Shown here in pieces: positions 34,334 to 44,826 of a stretch of 64,000 nucleotides of DNA. Made by a program: the position numbers and the translations under genes. Where the stretch lies: contig CP084608.1 in assembly GCA_025917655.1 (NCBI GenBank), forward strand, positions 124,001 to 188,000, read 5' to 3'. Source of the stretch: Chlorella sorokiniana. Its lineage: Eukaryota; Chlorophyta; Trebouxiophyceae; Chlorellales; Chlorellaceae. The stretch's first letter is position 1. Every line of letters starts with the position of its first letter. A model generated the notes under the pieces. The model did no database searches. It was not told the origin of the DNA and saw nothing but the letters and a program-made list of their open reading frames with translations.

Positions 34334-37300
34334 CTACGCCGTCACCGCTTCATCCTGCGATGCTCCGTTGGCGTTTGCAGCGGCGGCTGCCCTGGTGGCA
34401 ACAGACTTGGCAGAGATGAAGCTGATCATCTTGTTGAGGGCGCTGCGCAGCAGGGCAGGGGGTGGCACAGGGCATGAGAGGCGGCTTGAGCATACTGGCG
34501 GCCAACAGGACGCTGGCGGGTCGCGCCCGCGCTGCGAGAAGGCTGGCAGGCGCGGCGATAACCCGCCGGGGGAGGCCACCGCGTGGCGGCGGTGGCAGCA
34601 GCCGCGTAACGACCGCAGGCTTCTGTTCCGGTTTGTGCCGTACCCTGCCCCCTTCTCACGCAAACACACACACACACACGCACCTGACGTAGGCACGCGC
34701 TGAAGACACCACGATGTCCTCGTCGGCGCCGCTGCCGCTGAAGGAGCGCTGCGTGCGGCCGCCCTGCGAGCAGGGGGTGGGGTAGGGGTTCAGGATGTGG
34801 GTGGGGTGCGGTATGGTGATGGTGGTTGGTATCTTTGGGGGGTGGGGGTGGGGGTGGGGTGGGGGTGGGGGTGGGGGGTGGGTGGGGTGGGGGGGGGGCG
34901 CGCGCGCCTGCGAACTGCGCCTGGAAGCTACCAACGTGACAAAGATAAATAAGAAGACAAACTGATGCATCTGTCGTGCAATGGGGCCAGCAGCTGGATG
35001 GGACCAGCAGCAGGCAGCGGGGCCGGCGGCTTGCCTTGTAGCTGTCGACGTAGCCCTCGCCCGCCATCTTGCCCGCGGGTCGGATGATGACCCGCGTGTT
35101 GGCCAGGGCCTCGATGCCCTCTGCAGGTCGGGGCGGCGGCAAAGGAGAGGAGGTCGGGTGGCGGCGGGGGGCTGGAAGATAGTGAATCAAGGCAGGAGGC
35201 CGCGGCAGCCTCAGCCTCGCGTCAGGCTGCGGCGGCCAGCCACCAGCGGAGGCAGGGCGGCGCCCGCGCGCCACCAGGAGGATGGCCGGGGGTGCGGGCG
35301 GCGGTGCGGCAGTGCAGGAAAACGGTGGTACGGCAGTACGATGGCGGTACAGCGGTGCCGCACCAGTCACGCTGTTCACGCTGTAGTCCAGCAGCTCGGC
35401 CTGCACCCGCACCAGGGAGTCGATGGCCTGCGGGGGAAGCCAGGGGGAAGCCAGGGGAGAAGCCAGGGGGAAGGTACGGTCTCCTGGATGAGGGAATCCC
35501 AGCTGGTGGTGGGCCGGCGCTGGAAAGAACGGAAGCACGCCAGCAAAAGTATGCCGGCGCAAAAGGCCAGGGCAGCCATGCCATGGCAGGCGTGCCGGTC
35601 AGCCTGCCTCTGCGCTGCAGCGCTGCCGCTGCTTGTGCTCGGCAGCAGCAGCGGCGCCGGCAAGTTGGAGCACAGCGCAGCCCACGCCAGCGTGCCCCAC
35701 CTTGTACGCCGAGTCCACGGGCCCCGAGCCGATGCCCGAGGCGATGCGGGAGATGCCGTCGGGGCCCCGCATGCGCACCGTGGCGGTGGGCATGCCCATG
35801 GAACCACACACCACCTGCCCGGGGGGCGCGGGCGGGGCGCTCCACACATGTGAGCAAGGGTGCCACGGGAAAAGAGGGGAGGGCGGCGGCGGCGCAGGGA
35901 GCTCAGGGACGGGAGGTGCTGGGGGTTGAAGGCAGGAACAGAAGAACGCAAGGAGTGCAGGAGCACAGGTGCTGAGGAAAATGGAGGGCGGGAGCCCGGA
36001 TGGGGGGGGGGGGGGGGGGGATACATGCAAACTCCGGCAGCCATTAACACAGAGACGCGCTCGCTCCAGGCCCCAGCTCCCTGACACCCCCTCCCCCTCC
36101 CAAAAACACACACCACCCACCTGCAGGTCCTCCAGGGCCCACACCACCTGCGGCTGGTGCACCTCGTCGCTCACCAGCGCCAGCACATCCTCGTCGCTGA
36201 TGTTCTGCGGGGCGGCGGCGAGGGGAGACGAGCGGGCAGGGGTGTGAGGACAGTGAGCCTGAGCGTCGCTGTCACAGGCTGTCAGCGCGTGCACGCTCCA
36301 GGCTATCAATGCTTGGTGCTGCCCCCCCCCCCCCCGCCCTCCACAGCCGCCTTGCCTTCTTGCGGTCGGCCAGGGCCTTGAAGCGGCGGAACACGTCGTT
36401 GAGCTGGTCCTCGGGCAGCTCAAAGCCGAGCTGGGTGAGGCGCGTGCCGAGCGCGTTGCGCCCGCTGTGCTTGCCCAGCACGATGCCCGCCGCGTCGGCG
36501 CGGGCCAGCCCAATCGTCTCGGGCGACATGATCTCGTAGCTGCGGGTGGTGAAAGGATTGGGGGTAGTGGTGAGGGGAGGGGGCATGCATGCTAGCTTGT
36601 GTGTGAGAGTAGCGGTGGGTGCAACACTCCGGCACAGGGCGGGACAGTGGACCCAGGCCGTGACGTGCCACGCCGGGGCCGCATGGACCCGCGGGGACGG
36701 GCAGCGCAGCGGGTCGCCCGGCCGGCAGGCGAGCAGGCTGGCGGCGCGGGGTGCAGCGTGCGGGCGGCAGGCGCACGTGTCCCTGTTCTTCAGCATGCCG
36801 TCCTGGTGGATGCCGCTCTCGTGGGCAAAAGCGTTGGCACCCACGATGGCCTGCAACAGGGGACGGTGAGGGTGATGCGTGCGCGTGTGTCGTTTGGAAA
36901 TGGTTGTGTGTGTGGGGCAGGGGGATTGGGAGAGTAGGGGGGGGGGCATGTGAGTGAGTGGCGTGTGTTTTGGCGGGGAAAGGGGGAGCTGGGAGGAGTC
37001 GGATCGGCAGCGTGCTCCCGCGGCAGCAGCAGCCCACCTTGTGCGGCTGCACAATCATGCCCGAGTAGTCGGAGACCATCTTGGAGGCGGCGCCGATGTG
37101 CACCGGGCGGATGCCCGTCCACAGCCCCCCATCTGCTCCTGGCTGCGCAGCAGAGGGCCAGGGAGGCGGGGGAGGCGGGGGGTTGGGAGGGGCGGGGCGC
37201 GAGGGATGGTGCGGGGCCGAGCTGGGCATGCGAAGGTGGCGGCCGCAGCACGGCTGCGGTGCGGGTGAAACGGCGGGGGCGGCTGCCCAAAAGCTGATTC

Positions 37301-40300
37301 CGCGGCAGTCAGAAAGGAATGGAACCTGCTGTGCTACCGCAGCCCCTGGCTTTTCGCTCAGGGAAGCTTCAAGCCAGCAAGCTCCAGGCGGCAGACCGCA
37401 GGCGCTGCCGGGCAGCGGCGGCTGCAGAGGCAGCGGCGGCAGCCAGCGGCGGGGGCAGGGAGGCGCACCCGCGCAGGGCGATGGCCATCACCACCTCCTC
37501 CAGAGACGCGTTGCCGGCCCGCTCGCCGATGCCGTTGATGGTGCACTCGATCTGCGGGCGAACGCGATGGGGCGGCGTGTCACGGCAGGGAAGAGAGCTA
37601 GGAGGGGCAGGGCTGGAGGAGAGTAGGCGGAGGTGGTGAGGGAAGAGGCACACACACCTGGCGTGCGCCGCCCATCGCTCCCGCCAGTGAGTTGGCGGTG
37701 GAGAGGCCCAGGTCGTTCTGGCAGTGGGTGGAAATGATGACGTCGTCGGCGCCGGGCGTGTTGGCCTTGATCTTGGCAATCAGGGCCTGGCGGAGGAGGG
37801 CGGGGAGACAAACAGGCACAAGCACGTCAGCAATGGGAAAGGGAGCAGCAGCGCATCGGTCGGGGCGGGGTGGTGTGTGTGTGTGTGTGACGGGGGGCGG
37901 GGGCGGGTGGGGGCTGACGGCGCAGCGGGCCTGAGAGTGGTGCCGCTTTTGACTTCAGGCGCCAGCCGTATGCTGTCGGCATGGAGAGGCTTGTGCACAG
38001 GCACAACCAAGACACCCCACGCACACGCAACCCATCCGCGTGCCCCCTCTGCACCATACACGCCCACACGCACGTCACACAGATAACAGAAGGAAAGGAC
38101 CCTTCAGAACAAGCCACAAATCCTCTGTGCTGAGCAGCCCACCTGGAACTCGTGGGGCAGGGTCCAGCCGGTGGTGTCGGGGATGTTGAGGGTGGTGGCC
38201 CCCGCCTTGATCACCTCGCCCAGGATCTCATACAGGAAGGCGGGGTCGGAGCGGCCTGCGGGGTGGACGGAGGAAGGAGAGGGGGGGGGGTGGATGGGGG
38301 GGGGAAAAGAAGAGAAAAGCTTGGAGAGGGGAGCGGTGGGAGGAAAGGCTTAGACAGAGAAATGCAGGCGGCGGGTTGACGGGCATTGTTTGCCACGCGC
38401 TTGGGCGGGCGGCAAATGAACAGCAGCACCCAGAGCCAACGCATGAAGCGCCCCATGCGACCCAAGCGCCCAAGCACGGAAACAGCGAGCAGCGCACGGC
38501 GAGCGCCAGGTGGCCAGGCCGGGCAGCAGCGGCGCACCCGCATCCTCTGGCGAGAACTCAATGTCCTGGCAACCCATCGAGCGAAGCTGCTTGACAGCGT
38601 TGACCGCGTTCTGGATGACCTGGTCGGGCGTCATGCGCAGCTTGTACTTCATGTGGATCTCTGCGGTACGGGCGGATGCGGTACAGGTGAGGTGCTGACG
38701 GAGCGGCACAGCGTGCGCTGCAAGCTGCATCTGGGGAAAGGTTGCTGCGCCGGCTGGTGGCAGCAAGGCGGCCCGAAGGGCGTGCGGGGCAGCAAGCAGG
38801 CAGCCACGCGCGTTTCCTGGGCGCCGCCCCTGCAATGCGGCCCGCTGCTGCTGCGCTGTCAGCTGCAGAGCTGGGTCCGGAAAGGCGTGCGGGGCTGCTT
38901 ACCCGAGGTGGCGATGAAGGTGTGCACGCGCGGCTGCTTGGCATGGCGCACCGCCTCCCACGCAGTTTCCAGGTCCTGAGGCAGGGCGGGCATCGGCAGC
39001 AGGACATCAATGGGAGGCACGGCGGCGGCGACAAGCCGCTCAGCATAGCCATGCGGGGAGGGCAGCGGCGGCAGCAGCTCGACCTCGCACGCGGCAGCTC
39101 AGGCCCCTGCCTGCCAAGGCCACTCCCACACCGCTACGTCCACCCCCTGCCCGCCCCTCTTGCCGCCTTCTCGGTGCCTGGTTCCCCCAGCCGCCGCTGC
39201 CTCACCTGCTCGCGAGTGCGGGAGAGGCCGCAGATGGTGGGGACGTAGCCGTCGTCATCCACAGCGTTGCCGACATCCATGGCGATGGCCCGCACCGCCT
39301 CGAAATCGTCGGGGGAAGCCACCGGGAAGCCGGCCTCAATGATGTCCACGCCTAGGGGGAAGGAGGCAGCAGGACACAGGGGGATAGAGTGAGGAGGCAG
39401 GGACTGGAGAGGGGGAGGAGTGGCAGCCGCCGAGCAGCGCAAGGGCGAGGAAACTGGCGTTGGGAGGCGGTTACCAGCCCAGCGACCCCAGCCTGCCGCA
39501 TCTGCTTGCTGGCCTCCACCCAGCTGCCGGCCAAAGTACCCCGGCAGCGGCGGCAATCCCACAGCCGAATCCCCACAAAGTATGCACGCATTCCAGGCGC
39601 TGCCTGCTGCCTGCTGCCGCCGCACGACCCGCCGGGGTTCCTCACCGAGCTGGCTCAGCTTCTTTGCGATTTCCAGCTTCTCCTTAGAGGTGAGGGTGGC
39701 ACCTGCGTCGCCAGATATCGGCGGTCATGCGTCAGCATTGCACGTGAGGCCTGCACGCCTGACGGCAACACTGGAGCTGCCCTTGCACCAGGCCCGCTGC
39801 GGCGAATCGAGCGCCTGGGCAGCCGCGTTCCCGGAATGTTGCAGCTGGGTGGCTGCCGCGGGAGTGGAGCGCCTGCCGAGCGGCGGCAGGGGGCTCCTGC
39901 GAGCCATGGCAGGCGCCTGGTGGGACCTGCAGCAAGCCTCACCCGGGCTCTGCTCGCCATCCCGCAAGGTGGTGTCAAAAATGCGCACGTAGTTGGGGTC
40001 GTCTATCCGGTTGGGGATGTAGTCCGGCCGCTTTCGCTGCTGCTGTGCCTGCAAGCATTGTCCCAGGGGATTGAGCAAGCTGGGGCAACAGCTGGCGCGG
40101 CAGCACCCACAGACTTTGGACTTGGCGGCGCCGGCGGCACTGGCTCAGGCCCTCGGGGCAGCCTCGTTGCCCCCGGCGTCCGTCCGGGAAGCTCAAAGAC
40201 ACACTGAGCTCCCGGTCCGGCAGCGCCCCTGGGCCTCACCTCTGCACTGGCGCGCACAGGCTGCATGCGGCGCCTGCTGCTGCGGTGAGCAGCCGTGCCT

Positions 40301-40344
40301 CTGCAGCCCGCTACAAGCGGTTGTCGCACTGCACAGCTGGCCAT
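34334..40344 (-). CDS. IPMS: 2-isopropylmalate synthase, chloroplast
   Basis: Condenses acetyl-CoA with 2-oxoisovalerate in the first committed step of leucine synthesis (EC 2.3.3.13), expected in the plastid. The start ([16 protein letters not shown]) is Arg/Ser-rich like a transit peptide. Catalytic landmarks in order are [15 protein letters not shown] (near 39970), [83 protein letters not shown] (metal His), [31 protein letters not shown] and [13 protein letters not shown]. The C-terminal LeuA dimer/regulatory domain follows: [59 protein letters not shown] and [11 protein letters not shown]. It ends with [14 protein letters not shown]. The leucine-feedback domain is thus present. About 15 exons; the intron after FKALADRKK appears to use a GC donor at 36355. 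Head-to-head with PEX7. Confidence 0.93.
34664..34680. repeat. (CA)n microsatellite
   Basis: Short CA repeat within the last intron of the reverse-strand IPMS gene. Confidence 0.8.
34835..34905. repeat. G-rich low-complexity intron tract (GGGGTGGGGG-like)
   Basis: Many G runs of 4-9 separated by single T, inside an IPMS intron. Read in the direction of IPMS transcription it is a C-rich tract before an acceptor. The forward strand could fold as G-quadruplexes. Confidence 0.75.
36001..36020. repeat. Homopolymer G run
   Basis: About 18-20 consecutive G with no interruption, in an IPMS intron. Length is likely unreliable in any sequencing method. Confidence 0.8.
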
Positions 40345-40899
40345 GATTGCGGCTCCAGCTGCTGTGGCCGGGAAGTGCTAAGAAGTGGAGAGGCTTACGC
40401 CGCCACGCCCAAGAGCCGGAAGGCAAGCTGGAAGCAATTGGTATCGTTCGGTAGATATGTTATTTGCCTTGGAAAGGCGCGGGGAATCGTTTTGACAGTC
40501 GGATAGTGCCACGCAGTTCCTAGTCGGCAGGGCGTCCATGGGCCTGCACGAGGGTGCAGGCACAATAGAGCACATCGACATGATCGAACATTGCTCCCTG
40601 TGTCCATAGGATTGAACCAAGCTTTCCGACAGGTTTCGGCGGCGAGGGCGCTTCAAGAACCGGCCTGCTTTCGCCCGTCTGGGCTTTCAGAGCAAACGAT
40701 CCCACCTGGAACGATAGCCGGGAGCATACAGCGGGGGAGACGGCGGGCAGACCCTCCGCCCCACCGCCTCTGCAGCGCTCCCGACCTCTGCAAGGAGCCC
40801 GCTGGGGCCTGCCCGCGAGGGCACAGCATAGTTAGGTAGCTGAGAAGCTGCAAGAACTCCTGAAGCTGGGGAGCACAAGGGGAAAGAAAGCCAGGCAGA
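40345..40899. promoter_or_regulatory. Divergent promoter between IPMS and PEX7
   Basis: The two start codons lie 556 bases apart, facing away. AT-rich around 40430-40500 and 40560-40620. No exon is seen. Confidence 0.5.
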
Positions 40900-43800
40900 A
40901 TGCCAGGTGATTGCCGCGGCTGGTGCTGGCGGCGCTGGCGATGCTCACACGCCGACCCGCTTCGCATCGTCGCCACGTCTTTGCCTGCCTGGCTTTACAG
41001 CCAGCCGGCTGCTGCCGCATGTTGCCCGCACCTTCCCTCTACCACGGCACCCGCCGTTGCTGTAGCCGCTGCAGTAGCCGCTGCCGCAGCGCGCGCATCC
41101 CTCCACGCGTTGTAGCCGCCGCTCCACCCCAGCACCCCCTCTGCTCCAGCCCGCCGCTCCAGCTCCAGATCCCAGCTGCCTGCGCGTGTCACCATGCCTA
41201 TACATCGTGCCGTGTATAGCAGCAGTCTCCCAACCCAGTCGCAGCGCTGACTCCACCTGCTACACACGCCACTCCACCCCATCGTTCCCATGTGACCCTC
41301 CCCGCAAGACACGCAGGCTTCCGCACCCAGTTCCAGGGCTACAGCGTGCGCTTCTCGCCCTTTGAGGAGACCAAGCTGGCGGTGGCCACCTCCCAAAACT
41401 TCGGCATCGTCGGCAACGGGCGCCAGTATGTGCTGCAGGTGGGCAAACGGCGGGGTGCCCGCTCCTAGAGGGGCGACAGCGCTGCTGCGCTGGAAGAGGC
41501 TGACGATTCCCAGGAGTCACACGAGAACTCTGGCTGTACATTTACTTTTCTGGTGTCCCACTCATGAGATCCCAATGCATCGGGATGCATACCCCCAGCC
41601 TTGCCGCTCCACGTAGCTACCGCCCGCCGCCTGCACCGCAATCGCCTCACCGTCCGCCACCCCCTGATTTCGTAACCTCCCCCTTTCCCCGCTGCCTTGC
41701 GCTGAACCCCACCTGCGCCCCCATGTGCCTCCCCCACCCCATCACTGACCACACAAATATTGCCCTCCCCCTCACACACACACACACACACACAGATGGG
41801 CCCCGGCGGCATCCAGGAGGTGCGTTCCTTTGACACCGCCGACGGCCTGTACGACTGCGTGTGGAGCGAGGAGGCCGAGAACATCCTGGTGTCGGCCAGC
41901 GGCGACGGCAGCATCAAGGTGAGGGCCGCTGCGCAGTGGCCCAGGCTGGCAGAGTGCCCGTCTTGGGTGTGTTTGGTGTGTGTATGGGGGGGGGGGGGGC
42001 GGAGGGGGAGCGGGGGCCTGGTGTGGGAGGCAGCTGGCTGTACATGCATCCGAGCACACTGGCCCAGACCTGAGCGCTTTGAGGCGAAGCAGCAGGGCGG
42101 GGATCGGTCGCGCAGGGTTGAGCGGGCTCTGGATTTTCAGCTGCGCGCTGCACGGGTGCAGGGCCTTGCAAGCGCGGTTGGTTGGGTTGCATGCGGGCGG
42201 GCGTTGCGGATGTGGCAGCGGGTCGGGTGGTTGAGCGCCGGCAGGGTGCCACAGCTGGGCAGCTGGCGACGCTCCTTATGCGGCTGCTCGCCCTGTGGCT
42301 CCCTCACCCCCCTTCCTCTTCAGGTTTGGGACCTGGCAGCGCCGCCAGCCGCTAACCCTCTACGCAGCTTTGAGGAGCACACGCATGAGGTGAGCTGGGG
42401 CGTGGGTGGGTGGCTCTTGGCGATTCTGGCGGTAAACGAGTGGGGCTTGGGGTGCATCGGCCGGCAGACCCCGTCACCGAGCAATGTCCCGTAGTTTTGG
42501 TTTGTTATTTTGTATCTGGATTCTGTACTGCAGGTGTACAGCCTGCACTGGAATCAGGTGCGGCGGGACAGCTTCCTGTCGGGTTCCTGGGACGACACCG
42601 TGAAGCTGTGGAACTTGGTGGGTGGTGCAGCGGCTGCAGTGGCTGCCCGCTGCCCTCCCTTGGGTTCAAAGGGAAGGCAATGTGGGTCGCCTGCTCCTCA
42701 GAGCTGTGCGCTGTTGGAGGATTTTGCTGTTGCGGCGTGAAAGCTATGTAGGCCCCCCGCGGTCATCACCCTCACAACACGCTCGCATCACAATCTGCCG
42801 CCTGCAGGCCCACCCCACCTCGCTGCGCACTTTTGCCGAGCACACATACTGCGTGTACGCGGCGCAGTGGAACCCACGCCAGGCAGACGTGTTTCTGTCT
42901 GCCTCGGGCGACTGCACGGTCAAGGTGGGTGGGCTGTGTGGGTGAGCGTGGGCGTAGATTCCACTATCGGCTAAAGTTGGTGCGATTGTGGGTGTGGGCT
43001 GTGAGGTGGGGTGGATAGGGAGGAGGCGCACGGTCAGGCGGGTCACAAACAAGGCGGGTGGCTCGGCTGCCAGGTGCATCATAGCAAGGCTGGTCCAGAG
43101 ACACCCCCTTTTCATCCCACAGAACACCCCCACCCTGCATTTTCATCACAAACCCATCTCCTGCTTCGCACTGCCCCGGTCCCCGCTCAGGTGTGGGATG
43201 TGCGGCAAGCGCGGCCCAGCCTGTCGCTAGCAGCGCATGCGTACGAGGTGCTGGCGGCAGACTGGTGCAAGTACAACGACTGCATCATGGCCACGGGCAG
43301 CGTGGACAAGTCGGTCAAGGTGGGCGAGGGCTGGTGGGGGGGGGGGCTACTGACGCGAGGCCCAGCCGCCACGGGTCGGCGCTCTGTGTCGGCGCCCTCG
43401 TTCTGCTGCGCCTGATCTGCCCCGCCACCCCTGGGTGGGGCTGGGGACCGCGTGCGGCATGGCAAACCCAATGCCACGAGGCTTTGAGGGGCGGCATGGA
43501 GAGTGCGGGGGCCTCCAACCTGACGTTGAGGCGGGCCGAGCGCGCCACCGGCACATCACACACCTCTCCCGCTATTCCTACCCTGCCCACCTACACACAC
43601 ACACCATTCACCCACACACACCAAACCGACACCCAGCATGCGGGTGCGCGCCCGCCGCCCGCGCCGCAGGTGTGGGATGTGCGCATGCCGGAGCGAGCGC
43701 TGGCCACGCTGCTGGGCCACACCTACGCCGTGCGCCGCGTGCTCTTCAGCCCCCACGTGGAGACGCTGGTGGCCTCATGCAGGCAAGCTGGGGGGGTGCG

Positions 43801-44249
43801 GTGGTGGGCGGGCGGATGGTTATGGGCGGGACGCCAAGGGGAGGGGGTGGAGGGCCAGCGCAGCATGGGTGTGTTGAGTTGTCGTTGCTGGAGAAGGCTG
43901 GAGATTACTTGATAGGGCTGCAGTATCGGAGTGTACAAGCCCAACTACAGCATGCGCAGGCTATGTCCCTCTGTTGGGCGCACGGACCCCCTTCCCCCAT
44001 TCCCATCCACCCCTTTCACCCCACACACACGCTCCCCCCATAACCCCCCTGGAGCGCAGCTACGACATGACGGTGCGGCTGTGGGACTACGCCGCCCCTG
44101 AGGACGCGCTGGTGCGGCTGTGGGACCACCACACCGAGTTCGCTGTGGGCCTGGACTGGAGCACGCTTGTGGAGGGGCTGCTGGCGTCCTGCGGCTGGGA
44201 CGAGATGACGTTCGCGTGGCACATGAACGCCGACCCGCGCGCCGCGTAG
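40900..44249 (+). CDS. PEX7: PEX7, receptor for PTS2 peroxisomal import
   Basis: Cytosolic WD40 receptor that binds PTS2-carrying enzymes and brings them to the peroxisome. Exons are 40900-40906, 41317-41438, 41796-41918, 42324-42389, 42534-42617, 42808-42924, 43191-43319, 43670-43782 and 44060-44249, all joining in frame. The first coding exon is only ATGCCAG; joined to exon 2 it gives MPGFRTQFQGYSVRFSPF, matching the plant PEX7 start. WD repeats are visible: LYDCVWSEEAENILVSASGD, VWDL, VYSLHWNQ...WDDTVKLWNL, CVYAAQWNPRQADVFLSASG, VWDVRQARPSLSL, VLAADWCKYNDC, VWDVRMPERALATLLGHTY, and SYDMTVRLWDYAAPEDALVR with a final FAVGLDWSTLVEGLLASCGW. Intron 8 has a GC donor (AG|GCAAGC). TGTAA is at 44618. 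Complete and of normal length (about 315 residues). Confidence 0.95.
41772..41795. repeat. (CA)n microsatellite at an acceptor
   Basis: CA repeat running straight into the acceptor of PEX7 exon 3 (41796). Here the repeat itself serves as the tract before the AG. Confidence 0.85.
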
Positions 44250-44826
44250 CGGCGGCGCCGCCATGCCGCCGCAGCCCCGCCCTCTGCCCGGGGCTCGCTG
44301 TCGCGCCTGTGGCGGCGGGGGCTGGCCCCTTGACTGTGAATGTGGGCTGCGCTGCGCTGGCTGTGCGGCGGAAGCGACGCGTGTGCTGCAGCAGCAGCCT
44401 GACTCCCTGCCATTCGCTTGCCTCGCCTACGTGCGGGGCGGCTGTCGCGCTCAGCTGCGCGGTGCGTCGCAGCGGGCTTGGCATGCGTGTGGTGGGTCTG
44501 GGCTAGCCAACGCTGGTGCCAAGGCTCGGGTGCCAACCGAGTGCCTGTGTGACGCGTGTGGTGGCTGCTGAGATGGGCCGCTGGGCACCCAACCTGGCTG
44601 CGGTTGCACGACTGGCATGTAAACCTACGCATTCGCTTTGTCGAAGCAGGAGGGCCCCCATGATGTGAGCCAGGAGGCACAGGGCCAACAAAGCCCTGAA
44701 GCATCCTCATGAGCAGCGCTGGGGCCACGCTGGGCCACGCTGGGCAGCACCATCCAAGGCAGCGGCCTCAGGCCGACCTCGTTGGGACACAAAAGCTGAG
44801 AACCATCCGATCATTCATCAACCAGC
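44250..44826. other. Intergenic: PEX7 3' UTR and promoter of MYND gene
   Basis: TGTAA at 44618-44622 ends the PEX7 UTR. About 200 bases remain for the promoter of the next gene. No exon is seen. Confidence 0.5.
44618..44622 (+). promoter_or_regulatory. Poly(A) signal TGTAA for PEX7
   Basis: Forward TGTAA about 370 bases past the stop at 44249. Confidence 0.6.
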
